Notes under the pieces: generated by a model
Databases searched by the model: none
What the model was told of the DNA's origin: nothing
The model's input: the letters and a program-made list of their open reading frames with translations, nothing else
Program-made: the position numbers and the translations under genes
NCBI RefSeq assembly: GCF_900636825.1
Contig: NZ_LR134318.1
Location: forward strand, 4,584,001-4,648,000
Direction: 5' to 3'
Source: Pseudomonas fluorescens
GTDB lineage: Bacteria > Pseudomonadota > Gammaproteobacteria > Pseudomonadales > Pseudomonadaceae
Length of the DNA: 64,000 nt
Shown here: positions 44,454-55,624 of the stretch, in pieces
Position numbering within the stretch: position 1 is the stretch's first letter
How the letters are laid out: every line of letters begins with the position of its first letter

Positions 44454-46490
44454 ATGCCATTGCGCCAGCGCCTTGAAAACCTGCCGGTCGGCCAGAAACT
44501 GCTGGCCGCCCTGTTGGTGCTGTTGACCACGGTTTTGCTGGTCGCCAACCTGACCTTCATCAGCGCCGCCTACTACATTTCCCAGGAAAGCATGGCCCCA
44601 CAGGCGTTGCAGACCATTGGCCGGTTGATCGCCAATCCGAGCCTGGTCAGCGATGCGCTAAGTTCGCCGCAAAGCGCCGAGCGCCTGCTCAAGGAACTCG
44701 ACAGCTACTCGCCGCTACGAGCCGCTGCGCTCTACGACGGCAAAGGTGAGCGTCTGGCGCAAGTGCAGCGGGGCGACAAGCTCAAATTGCCGGAACGCTA
44801 TAGACACATCGAGGCTTGGCAGCTCACCGAATTTCGCAGCAACCAATTGATCACCCTGCCCCGCCCCGGCACCGCGCCCGGCCACTTATTGCTGGTGGCC
44901 AGCAGTGAGCTGCCGATGGCGTTCTACACCGGCACCCTGACCGCGAGCCTCGGCATTCTGATCTTCAGCGTCCTGTTGTGGCTGGTGATCGCCCGGCAGA
45001 TCAAACGCCTGATCACCCGGCCGATCCATGAGCTGGAAGAACTCTCGCGTCAGGTCACCCGAGAAGAGAATTACGCCCTGCGCGCTTCACGCGGCAATCA
45101 TGACGAAATCGGCAGCCTCGCCGAGGCGTTCAACACCATGCTTTCGCGCATCGAGGCCCGCGAGCAGCAGCTCAAACGCGCCCGCGACGACTCGCAGGCC
45201 GCCTATGATCAGGCCCAAGGACTGGCTGAGGAAACCCGCCATACCAACCGCAAGCTCGAACTCGAAGTTCAAGTGCGAAGCAAGATCGAGAAGAAACTCA
45301 CCGGTTTCCAGAATTACCTCAACAGCATCATCGACTCGATGCCCTCGGCGCTGATCGCCCTCGATGAGCAGCTCTACGTTACCCAGTGGAACCAAGAAGC
45401 CAGCGCACTTTCCGGCACACGTCTGGACGAAGCACTGAACCAGCCGATCTTCCTCGCTTTCGAACCGCTCAAACCGTTTCTGCCGCAGCTCAAGCAGACT
45501 GTCGAGCAACACACGGTGACGAAAGTCGAGCGCGTGACGTGGTTCAAGGATGAGGAGCCGAAACACTATGCGCTGACGTTTTATCCGCTGATGGGCGGCG
45601 CCGGGCGCGGTGTGGTGATCCGCATCGACGACATCACCCAGCGCTTGTCGCTGGAAGAAATGATGGTGCAATCGGAAAAAATGCTTTCGGTCGGCGGCCT
45701 CGCTGCCGGCATGGCGCACGAGATCAATAATCCGCTGGGCGCGATCCTGCACAACGTGCAGAACATTCGGCGCAGGCTGTCGGCGGATCTGCCGAAGAAC
45801 CTCGAAACCGCCGAGCAACTGGGCATCGAACTGGAAACGGTGAATCGCTACCTGCATGGTCGCGAAGTCCCGCAACTGCTCGACGGCATTCAGCAGGCCG
45901 GCGCCCGGGCAGCAAAGATCGTCACTCACATGCTCAGCTTCAGCCGCCGCAGTACCCGGCAAATGGCGCCGTGCGACTTGCCAGCGCTGATCGACCAAGC
46001 CGTGGAAATCGCCGGCAACGATTTCGATCTGGCGATCGGCTTCGACTTCAAAGGACAGGCGATCATCCGCCAGTTCGATCCGGCCCTCGGCCCGGTGCCG
46101 GGCACCGCCAACGAACTGGAACAAGTGCTGCTCAATCTGCTGAAAAACGCTGCACAGGCGATTCACCAGCGCGAAGACGACAGCGAGCCGGGGCGGATCA
46201 TCCTGCGCACCCGGCTGAATCCGCCGTGGGCGGAGATCCAGGTCGAAGACAACGGCATCGGCATGAGCGAGAACGTGCGCAAACGCACGTTCGAGCCGTT
46301 CTTCACCACCAAGGAAATCGGCCAGGGCACCGGGCTCGGTTTGTCGGTATCGTATTTCATCATTACCAACAACCACAAAGGCCAGATGGAAGTGCAATCG
46401 GCGCCCGGTCAGGGCACCTGCTTCACTCTGCGCCTGCCGCTGGTGGCACCGACGACCATTGCGGCTGAAACCAGTCAACTACCGAGGTAA
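44454..46490 (+). CDS. Membrane sensor histidine kinase (HAMP-PAS-HisKA-HATPase)
   Basis: A 678-residue kinase. Spans near residues 16-38 and 160-183 enclose a periplasmic sensor of about 120 residues; then HAMP (about 184-236), a coiled coil, a PAS domain (about 290-400), a histidine domain with His422 in AAGMAHEINNPLGAILHNVQ, and the ATPase (N box LLNLLKNAAQAI, G1 VEDNGIGM, G2 GQGTGLGLSV). The N-x-x-P after the histidine is as in NtrB-like kinases. No response regulator gene is adjacent, so it is an orphan. The similar P. aeruginosa gene PA4398 (from memory) affects motility and biofilm. The next gene starts three bases on. Confidence 0.93.
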   Translation: MPLRQRLENLPVGQKLLAALLVLLTTVLLVANLTFISAAYYISQESMAPQALQTIGRLIANPSLVSDALSSPQSAERLLKELDSYSPLRAAALYDGKGERLAQVQRGDKLKLPERYRHIEAWQLTEFRSNQLITLPRPGTAPGHLLLVASSELPMAFYTGTLTASLGILIFSVLLWLVIARQIKRLITRPIHELEELSRQVTREENYALRASRGNHDEIGSLAEAFNTMLSRIEAREQQLKRARDDSQAAYDQAQGLAEETRHTNRKLELEVQVRSKIEKKLTGFQNYLNSIIDSMPSALIALDEQLYVTQWNQEASALSGTRLDEALNQPIFLAFEPLKPFLPQLKQTVEQHTVTKVERVTWFKDEEPKHYALTFYPLMGGAGRGVVIRIDDITQRLSLEEMMVQSEKMLSVGGLAAGMAHEINNPLGAILHNVQNIRRRLSADLPKNLETAEQLGIELETVNRYLHGREVPQLLDGIQQAGARAAKIVTHMLSFSRRSTRQMAPCDLPALIDQAVEIAGNDFDLAIGFDFKGQAIIRQFDPALGPVPGTANELEQVLLNLLKNAAQAIHQREDDSEPGRIILRTRLNPPWAEIQVEDNGIGMSENVRKRTFEPFFTTKEIGQGTGLGLSVSYFIITNNHKGQMEVQSAPGQGTCFTLRLPLVAPTTIAAETSQLPR

Positions 46491-46493
46491 CCC

Positions 46494-47078
46494 ATGGGCT
46501 TTCGCTTGTCGAAAATCTACACCCGCACCGGCGACAAAGGCGAAACCGGCCTCGGCGACGGTCGCCGCGTGCCGAAGGATCATCCGCGCATCGAGGCGAT
46601 CGGCGAAGTCGACACGCTGAACAGCCAGGTCGGCGTGCTGCTCGCCGGGCTGCTGGCCGAGCGCGACAAGTATCCGGGACTGAATGAACTGATCGACGTC
46701 CTGGCGCCCTGTCAGCATCGTTTGTTTGATTTGGGCGGCGAGTTGGCCATGCCCGAATATCAGGCGTTGAACACGGCGGAGATCGAACGGCTGGAAGCGG
46801 CCATCGATGTGTGGAATGAAGAGCTCGGACCGCTGGAGAATTTCATTCTGCCCGGCGGTTCGATGCTGATCGCTCAGGCACACGTATGTCGCAGTCTGGC
46901 GAGAAGCGCCGAGCGGCGTTGTCAGCATTTGAACGCCGTGGAACCGTTGGCCGGGGTTGGCCTGGCGTATATCAATCGGTTGTCGGATCTGTTGTTCGTG
47001 GCGGCGCGGTTGATTGCGCGGCGGCAGGGGGTTGCGGAGATTCTTTGGCAGCCAGCCCGAAGACCCACAGAGATGTAG
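46494..47078 (+). CDS. Cob(I)alamin adenosyltransferase, PduO type
   Basis: A 194-residue ATP:cobalamin adenosyltransferase forming coenzyme B12. N-terminal ATP loop IYTRTGDKGETGLGDG at residue 8; the conserved FILPGGSMLIAQAHVCRSLA block (near 117) and R-x-x-E segment RSAERRCQHL hold catalytic residues. GAGG lies upstream. It starts three bases after the kinase gene and so is translationally close to it, although a functional link is not evident. Confidence 0.93.
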   Translation: MGFRLSKIYTRTGDKGETGLGDGRRVPKDHPRIEAIGEVDTLNSQVGVLLAGLLAERDKYPGLNELIDVLAPCQHRLFDLGGELAMPEYQALNTAEIERLEAAIDVWNEELGPLENFILPGGSMLIAQAHVCRSLARSAERRCQHLNAVEPLAGVGLAYINRLSDLLFVAARLIARRQGVAEILWQPARRPTEM

Positions 47079-47093
47079 CGCCTGATCGGCCGC

Positions 47094-47253
47094 CATCGCT
47101 GGCAAACCAGCTCCCACAGGTTTCGAGTTGTGCACAACATTTGTGAACGACACAAAGCCTTGTGGGAGCTGGCTTGCCAGCTCCCACAGGTTTCGAGTAG
47201 TACATAACATTTGTGGACGACACAAAGCCTTGTGGGAGCTGGCTTGCCAGCGA
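47094..47253. repeat. REPIN with an internal 70-bp tandem duplication
   Basis: TGTGGGAGCTGGCTTGCCAG class arms. The segment 47107-47176 is repeated at 47177-47246 with only about four changes (for example TTGTGCACAAC versus TAGTACATAAC), so three REP arms stand in a row plus a partial one. Lies between the PduO gene and the convergent Nudix gene. Confidence 0.88.
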
Positions 47254-47268
47254 AGAGGCCTGCAGCCT

Positions 47269-48216
47269 TTACAGAGATTCAGGCCAGAACGCGCGAATCC
47301 CCGCCACGCCTTGTGCACCAACGCCCCAGGCTTTATCCCGCTCCGCAGGCCCGACCCCACCCAACAAAAACACCGGCTTACTGAATCCCTCGATCAACGC
47401 CTGAGCCTGTTCCCAGCCCAACGGCTGCGCATCCGGGTGAGTCTGCGTCGGCTGAACCGGCGACAGCGTGACGAAATCCACGCCCATCTGCTCGGCCAAC
47501 GCCAGCTCTTCGGCGTTGTGGCACGACGCCGCGAGCCAGCGCTCGGCCGGCAGTGGACGCCCCGCCGCCGCGTATTTGCGCAGTTGTGCCGAAGTGATGT
47601 GCCAACCGGCCGAAGGGAAATCGCCGAGCCATTCAAACGGCCCCTTGATCATCAATTGCGCCTTGCCGGCGCAAAGACCGGCGGCGTCCACCGCCAGGTC
47701 GCGGTATTTGGGGTCGTAACCATTCGGTGCGCGCAGCTGGATCAATTTGATCCCGCCGGCAATCGCTTTCTGAATACCGCGGAGCAGGGCCGGGGTTTCC
47801 AGATCTTCCGGGGTAATCAGGTATTGCGCAGGTAACCGCGCTGCCGCGACGATCGGCTGATTGGCGGCAGGGAACTCGTAGTCGATCAGCTCTTTGCCGG
47901 TGACCCAGGCAAGCGGCTGACCTTCAGCGCCATGGGGTTCGCCGCTGAATGCCGAGACTTCCCAGACATCCAGCAGAACCTGTTTGTCCGGGTAATCGTG
48001 GCGAACCTTGATCAGCGGACGGGCAGCGTCGACGACGATGCCCAGCTCTTCGTGCAGCTCGCGGGCCAGCGCCGATTCAACCGATTCGTCCGCCTCGACC
48101 TTGCCACCGGGGAATTCCCACAAGCCGCCCTGATGCTGGGTATCGGCGCGGCGGGCGATGAGGATTTTGCCACTGTCGTCACGGATGACGGCAGCAGCGA
48201 CGTGTACGCGTTTCAC
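47269..48216 (-). CDS. Nudix hydrolase fused to a thiamine-phosphate-synthase-like domain
   Basis: A 315-residue two-domain protein. The N-terminal Nudix box GGLWEFPGGKVEADESVESA, then LARELHEELGI, is near residues 30-58, as in MutT, which removes 8-oxo-dGTP. The C-terminal half (about 135-315) resembles ThiE (LIQLRAPNG, GWHITSAQL, VDFVTLSPVQPT, VFLLGGVG). The start is GTG 48216 with GGAG eight bases upstream; it overlaps the GST stop as GTGA. The fusion is standard in Pseudomonas; whether the ThiE-like half is active is unknown. Confidence 0.92.
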   Translation of the reverse strand: MKRVHVAAAVIRDDSGKILIARRADTQHQGGLWEFPGGKVEADESVESALARELHEELGIVVDAARPLIKVRHDYPDKQVLLDVWEVSAFSGEPHGAEGQPLAWVTGKELIDYEFPAANQPIVAAARLPAQYLITPEDLETPALLRGIQKAIAGGIKLIQLRAPNGYDPKYRDLAVDAAGLCAGKAQLMIKGPFEWLGDFPSAGWHITSAQLRKYAAAGRPLPAERWLAASCHNAEELALAEQMGVDFVTLSPVQPTQTHPDAQPLGWEQAQALIEGFSKPVFLLGGVGPAERDKAWGVGAQGVAGIRAFWPESL

Positions 48217-48845
48217 GGATTCAACTCCTCCAGTCCAGCCTTTTGCCAGGCCTTGAAGGCTGGCCATTGGTAGACGGTTTCAACATAGGCTTCGTCGACT
48301 GCTGGCAGCTTCACCTGATAAGTGCGCAGGCGCACGGCGATTGGCGCAAAAAAGGCATCGGCGAGACTGACGCGACCGAACAGAAACGGCCCCTCTTCCG
48401 TCGCCGCCGCGCGGCATTCAGCCCAGAGCGCGAGCATACGTTCGATATCAGTTTTCACTTCTGGCGGCACCGGGTTCAGCGGCGCGTCATGGTTGAGGTT
48501 GAACGGCATGTGGTTGCGCATGGCGAAGAACCCGCTGTGCATTTGCGCGCAGGCGGATCGGGCCTGGGCCCGAGCGAAGATATCGCTTGGCCAGAGCTGT
48601 TCGGAGGGAAACTGTTCGGCAAGGTATTCGGCGATCGCCAGCGAATCGGCGATGGTCCCGCGGGCGGTTTTCAGCAACGGCACCTTGGCGGTTGGCGAGT
48701 GCTTGAGCAGTTGCTCGCGGGTGTCGGGCTTCCCGAGTTTGATCAGCTCTTCACTGTAGGGAGCACCGGTCAACTCCAGTGCCAGAGCGGCGCGCAGGGA
48801 CCAGGAGGAAAGCAGTTTGTCGCCGATGATCAGGTGCGGGGACAT
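48213..48845 (-). CDS. Glutathione S-transferase family protein
   Basis: A 210-residue GST: N-terminal thioredoxin-fold (LIIGDKLLSSWSLRAALALE, with Ser in SSWS as the likely activating residue, and KVPLLKTARGTIADSLAIAE giving the cis-proline and SLAI glutathione contacts) and a helical C-terminal domain. I chose ATG 48845; the frame continues upstream through a REPIN. It overlaps the Nudix gene by four bases. Substrate unknown. Confidence 0.9.
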   Translation of the reverse strand: MSPHLIIGDKLLSSWSLRAALALELTGAPYSEELIKLGKPDTREQLLKHSPTAKVPLLKTARGTIADSLAIAEYLAEQFPSEQLWPSDIFARAQARSACAQMHSGFFAMRNHMPFNLNHDAPLNPVPPEVKTDIERMLALWAECRAAATEEGPFLFGRVSLADAFFAPIAVRLRTYQVKLPAVDEAYVETVYQWPAFKAWQKAGLEELNP

Positions 48846-48902
48846 GGGTGAATACCTTCTTGTCAGGGAAACAATCCAGAATGTCTGGCGTCTGTTCGTC
48901 CG

Positions 48903-48998
48903 CCATCGCGGGCAAGCCCGCTCCCACAGTGATTGAGGTCGCTCACAAATTTTGTGTACACCCACAGAACCCTGTGGGAGCGGGCTTGCCCGCGATGG
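48903..48998. repeat. REPIN-like inverted repeat, TGTGGGAGCGGGCTTGCC class
   Basis: Perfect 26-base arms at 48903-48928 and 48973-48998, between argJ and the GST gene. Confidence 0.9.
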
Positions 48999-49024
48999 GG
49001 CCGGCAGCCGCTCCACCTTTTAGA

Positions 49025-50242
49025 TCAGGTGCGGTACTCAGCGTTGATCTTTACGTATTCATGCGACAGGTCGGTGGTCCAGATGGTTTCGCTGCAATCG
49101 CCGCGACCCAGTTCGATGCGAATAGTGATTTCTTCCTGCTGCATCACTGCCGAGCCCTGGGCTTCAGTGTAGGTCGCCGCACGCGCGCCACGGCTGGCGA
49201 TGCATACGTCGCCGAGGAATACGTCGATCTTGCTCACGTCCAGATCAGGCACACCGGCACGGCCGACGGCGGCCAGAATACGACCCCAGTTCGGGTCGGA
49301 AGCAAACAACGCAGTCTTGATCAGCGGCGAGTGCGCCACAGTGTAGCCAACGTCCAGGCATTCCTGGTGATTGCCGCCGCCATTCACCTCAACGGTGACA
49401 AATTTGGTCGCGCCTTCGCCGTCACGCACGATGGCCTGGGCCACGTCCATACACACTTCGAACACCGCTTGTTTCAGCTTGGCGAACAGTTCGCCTTCAG
49501 CACGGGTGATCTCCGGCAGCGCAGCCTTGCCGGTAGCAATCAGCATGCAGCAGTCGTTGGTCGAGGTGTCGCCATCGATGGTGATGCGATTGAACGACTT
49601 GTTCGCACCGTCGAGCATCAGATTGTGCAGCACTTCGCGGGAGACTTTGGCATCGGTGGCGATGTAACCGAGCATGGTCGCCATGTTCGGGCGGATCATG
49701 CCGGCGCCTTTGCTGATACCGGTTACGGTGATGGTCACGCCGTCGTGCTCGAACTGGCGGCTGGCGCCCTTCGGCAGGGTGTCGGTGGTCATGATGCCGG
49801 TGGCGGCCGCTTCCCAGTTGTTTTCCGACAGATCGTCCAGCGCCGCTTGCAACGCGCTTTCGATCTTCTCGACCGGCAATGGCTCGCCGATCACGCCGGT
49901 GGAATACGGCAGAATCTGGCTGGCATCGACGCCGGTCAGTTCGGCCAGTTTTGCAGTGGTGCGCTCGGCAGCAGCCAGGCCCGGTTCACCGGTACCCGCG
50001 TTGGCGTTGCCGGTGTTGGTCAGCAGGTAACGCACCGGGTTTTGCACGCGTTTCTTTGCCAGGATCACCGGCGCGGCGCAAAAGGCGTTCAACGTGAACA
50101 CGCCCGCCACGGTCGAACCTTCGGCGCAGCGCATCACAACGACATCCTTGCGCCCAGGGCGCTTGATGCCGGCTGAGGCGATACCGAGTTCAAAACCGGC
50201 AACCGGGTGCAACGTTGGCAAAGGACCAAGACCAACAGCCAT
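49025..50242 (-). CDS. argJ: Glutamate N-acetyltransferase / ornithine acetyltransferase
   Basis: A 405-residue enzyme of the cyclic arginine pathway, moving acetyl from acetylornithine to glutamate. It cleaves itself before the nucleophile Thr189 in RPNMATMLGYIATDAK. ITIDGDTSTNDCCMLIATG is another family block. AAGGAG precedes the ATG. Located 120 bp after secA on the same strand, the P. aeruginosa arrangement. Confidence 0.95.
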   Translation of the reverse strand: MAVGLGPLPTLHPVAGFELGIASAGIKRPGRKDVVVMRCAEGSTVAGVFTLNAFCAAPVILAKKRVQNPVRYLLTNTGNANAGTGEPGLAAAERTTAKLAELTGVDASQILPYSTGVIGEPLPVEKIESALQAALDDLSENNWEAAATGIMTTDTLPKGASRQFEHDGVTITVTGISKGAGMIRPNMATMLGYIATDAKVSREVLHNLMLDGANKSFNRITIDGDTSTNDCCMLIATGKAALPEITRAEGELFAKLKQAVFEVCMDVAQAIVRDGEGATKFVTVEVNGGGNHQECLDVGYTVAHSPLIKTALFASDPNWGRILAAVGRAGVPDLDVSKIDVFLGDVCIASRGARAATYTEAQGSAVMQQEEITIRIELGRGDCSETIWTTDLSHEYVKINAEYRT

Positions 50243-50362
50243 GAATGCGCTCCTTACTCAATGATGTCAGCACCGCCACTCGCAGCGACGGTGTCAAATG
50301 GCAAAACGCCGCGACGGCAGAAGCCGGTCGCGGCGCGGGTATTTCAGCAATTGAAGCGGGTT

Positions 50363-53098
<2,736 letters not shown>

Positions 53099-53405
53099 AT
53101 CGGCAGGATCTTCCACACTAAAGGGATGGAGGGCGGCCCCGTGAGCGTCGCCCGTGCAGCCCTCATGGCCGCATGCGAACGAGCATTCTACCCGGAAACG
53201 AAAGTGAGGAAAGTGGCGATGTTCCACGATGCTGGCACTGCGCTTTGTCGGGGCTCACTTAAAATAGGGGCGTTTTGCTCAACTTCAAGTCATACAAGGA
53301 AGAAGTTAGTCGTTGATTTAATGGGTAAAGCGGGGACAAAAGCAATGGGCGAGTGAATTCGCCTATCTGCTACCATGGCATTTCAGTTACTTCAGGTGTT
53401 TGATC
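53099..53405. other. Intergenic region between divergent secA and dciA
   Basis: About 307 bp without a gene. Runs of A+T-rich sequence near 53270-53340 may hold promoters for either gene, but no element could be fixed. No SecM-like leader peptide gene was recognised. Confidence 0.35.
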
Positions 53406-53861
53406 ATGGCATTCCGCCCTCTTACGGCCAAAGCACCCGCCGTTCTTTTGCGCGAAGCCAAGCCGCTCAAAGCCATCCTCGGCCACGCCCAGCGCCTGGA
53501 GCATTTGCAGCGGCTGCTCGAGAGCCAGTTGCAACCGGCCGCCCGCGAACATTGCCGAGTGGCCAAGTGGCGCGAAGGCGAGTTGTCGCTGGTGGTCACT
53601 GACGGGCACTGGGCCACACGTTTGCGCTATCAGCAAAAACGTCTGCAACGTCAGCTGCAGTTGTTCGACGAGTTCGCCAATATCACACGAATCAAATTCA
53701 GCGTACGCCCGCCCATCGTCCAGCATCGCGCTGTCGGGCACACGATGGATTTGTCGAGCGATGCGGCGCAGACCATTCAGTCCACGGCCGACGGGATAAC
53801 TGATCCGGGGCTGCGTGCGGCGCTGGAGCGGTTGGCGGCGCATGCCAAGGGCAAGACCTGA
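53406..53861 (+). CDS. dciA: DciA-like protein (DUF721), probable replicative helicase loader
   Basis: A 151-residue protein. The DUF721 core spans about residues 20-110 (LGHAQRLEHLQRLLESQLQP, ELSLVVTDGHWATRLRYQQ, ITRIKFSVRP), a KH-like fold; the C-terminal tail is probably disordered. DciA-type proteins help load DnaB in bacteria lacking DnaC. ATG 53406 is preferred over an in-frame TTG two codons earlier. Its place next to secA is shared with other pseudomonads. Confidence 0.82.
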   Translation: MAFRPLTAKAPAVLLREAKPLKAILGHAQRLEHLQRLLESQLQPAAREHCRVAKWREGELSLVVTDGHWATRLRYQQKRLQRQLQLFDEFANITRIKFSVRPPIVQHRAVGHTMDLSSDAAQTIQSTADGITDPGLRAALERLAAHAKGKT

Positions 53862-53866
53862 GGCAA

Positions 53867-53946
53867 GATCAAAAGATCGCAGCCTGCGGCAGCTCCTGCA
53901 GTTGGAATGTGATCCTTTGCAGGAGCTGTCGCAGGCTGCGATCTTT
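53867..53946. repeat. REP doublet in reverse orientation, convergent gene ends
   Basis: AAAGATCGCAGCCTGCGGCA to GCTCCTGCA faces TGCAGGAGCTGTCGCAGGCT to GCGATCTTT. Like the element at 22763 it lies between convergent stops (dciA and the HerA-like gene) and has the arms in this outward order. Confidence 0.87.
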
Positions 53947-53950
53947 ACTG

Positions 53951-55438
53951 TCAGCGGCGTTTGCTGCCACCTAATAAAGAGCCCATCAAGCCGCGCACCA
54001 GTTGTTTGCCAAGGTTATTCGCCGCTTGGCGCATCGCCGATTTCAACGCCTGCCCGGCTGCCGTTCCCAAAAACTCCCCTGCCCTGTCGGCCAGGCTCGG
54101 CTCTTCAGGCGCAGGTTTCCCGGCGGGAACGTCAGCTTCTGGCGCCAGGCCTTTGCGGCCCATGAGAATCTCGTACGCCGATTCCCGGTCGATCGGTTTG
54201 TCATAACGGCCCTTGAACGGCGACCCGGCAATCAGCACCGTGCGCTCGGTTGCGCTGAGCGGGCCGATCCGCGATTGCGGCGGTGCCACCAGCACGCGCT
54301 GGACCATTTCCGGCGTGCCCTTCTCGGTCAACGTACCGACCAGCGCTTCGCCAATCCCCAGCTCGGTCAGCACCGACAGGCTGTCGAACGCCGGATTCGG
54401 GCGAAAACCCTCCGCCACCGCGCGCAGGGATTTCTGTTCTTTGGCGGTGAACGCACGCAAGCCGTGCTGGATGCGCAAACCCAGTTGCGCCAGCACGTCA
54501 TCCGGCAGGTCCGCCGGGGACTGGGTGACGAAATACACGCCGACACCTTTGGAGCGAATCAGCCGCACCACCTGCTCCAGGCGCTCCTGCAAGGCCTTGG
54601 GCGTATCGCCAAAGAGCAAATGCGCCTCGTCAAAAAACAGTGCGAGGAGCGGTTTGTCGGCATCGCCGCGCTCCGGCAGTTGCTCGAACAATTCCGCCAG
54701 CAGCCACAGCAGGAACGTCGCGTAGACCTTCGGCGCTTCATGAACCAGACGGCTGGCGTCCAGCAGATGGATGCGCCCTCGCCCGTCGGCGGTCGGTTGC
54801 AGAATGTCTTCGAGTTGCAGCGCCGGTTCGCCGAACAAGGCTTCGGCGCCCTGCTGTTCCAGAGTGGCCAGACGCCGCAACAGCGCCTGGCTGGAACCGG
54901 TAGTCATCAGCGCGGCGTCTTCGCCCAACAACTGAGGATTGTCTTTGAGGTGATTGAGCAGCGCTTTCAGATCCTTGAGATCGAGCAGCAACAACCCTTC
55001 GCGATCCGCCACTTTGAACGCCGCATACAGTGCCGACTGCTGACTGTCGGTCAACTCAAGCAGGCTGCCGATCAGCAACGGGCCCATTTCGCTCAACGTC
55101 GTGCGCAGCGGATGGCCGGATTCGCCGTGGATGTCCCACAGCGTCACCGGATAAGCCTGAGGCGTGTGCTCGAGCCAGGGCATGCCGGCGATGCGCTCGG
55201 CCACTTTGCCTTGCGGGTTGCCAGCGGCACCCAGGCCGCACAGGTCGCCCTTGATATCGGCGGCGAACACCGCCACACCCGCGTCGCTGAAGGCCTCGGC
55301 CAGACGCTGCAACGTGACGGTCTTGCCGGTGCCGGTCGCGCCGGCGATCAGTCCGTGCCGGTTGGCCAGGCGCATGGCCTGAGCGATCGGTTGCGCGGCC
55401 GGATCAGCGCCGATGACGAGGTGCAAGGAGTCAGGCAT
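53951..55438 (-). CDS. HerA-like ATPase (DUF853 family)
   Basis: A 495-residue cytoplasmic P-loop protein of the HerA/FtsK-like group. Walker A is IAGATGTGKTVTLQRLAEAF near residue 31, Walker B LLALFFDEAHLLF near 263; VGVYFVTQSPADLPDDVLAQ is a sensor region and GLRIQHGLRAFTAKEQ follows. The C-terminal 60 residues are Ala/Gly-rich and end in a basic tail. No NurA nuclease is adjacent, so a role in double-strand end processing is not indicated; it could be a DNA-pumping ATPase. ATG 55438 is preferred to an upstream TTG at 55450. Confidence 0.88.
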   Translation of the reverse strand: MPDSLHLVIGADPAAQPIAQAMRLANRHGLIAGATGTGKTVTLQRLAEAFSDAGVAVFAADIKGDLCGLGAAGNPQGKVAERIAGMPWLEHTPQAYPVTLWDIHGESGHPLRTTLSEMGPLLIGSLLELTDSQQSALYAAFKVADREGLLLLDLKDLKALLNHLKDNPQLLGEDAALMTTGSSQALLRRLATLEQQGAEALFGEPALQLEDILQPTADGRGRIHLLDASRLVHEAPKVYATFLLWLLAELFEQLPERGDADKPLLALFFDEAHLLFGDTPKALQERLEQVVRLIRSKGVGVYFVTQSPADLPDDVLAQLGLRIQHGLRAFTAKEQKSLRAVAEGFRPNPAFDSLSVLTELGIGEALVGTLTEKGTPEMVQRVLVAPPQSRIGPLSATERTVLIAGSPFKGRYDKPIDRESAYEILMGRKGLAPEADVPAGKPAPEEPSLADRAGEFLGTAAGQALKSAMRQAANNLGKQLVRGLMGSLLGGSKRR

Positions 55439-55624
55439 TTTCTCACCCAATGGTTAATCTTTGATGACACATGGCCGATACATAAATTGGACAGACCCTT
55501 CTGAGAATCGGGTCGGACATTTCCCTAAGGAGAGCCGGAAATATCAGTTTTTCAACCTTGCCCATAGTGCGCGTCTTCATCTAAGCACGCCCAGGACATT
55601 AAGACCTTAGCGGAACCCCAAGCC

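Noticed and set aside
47094..47253. Possible CRISPR array (repeated 20-30-base words)
   Set aside because: Repeats are palindromic REP arms, only two to three in number, and the intervening sequence is itself duplicated, so these are not spacers. No cas gene is nearby.
53951..55438. HerA-NurA or HerA-type defence system
   Set aside because: Only the ATPase is present; no nuclease or Sir2-type partner is adjacent, and DUF853 proteins are common core genes in Pseudomonas.
54002..55504. A 500-codon open frame on the plus strand
   Set aside because: Antisense shadow of the HerA-like gene, which has clear Walker motifs on the minus strand.
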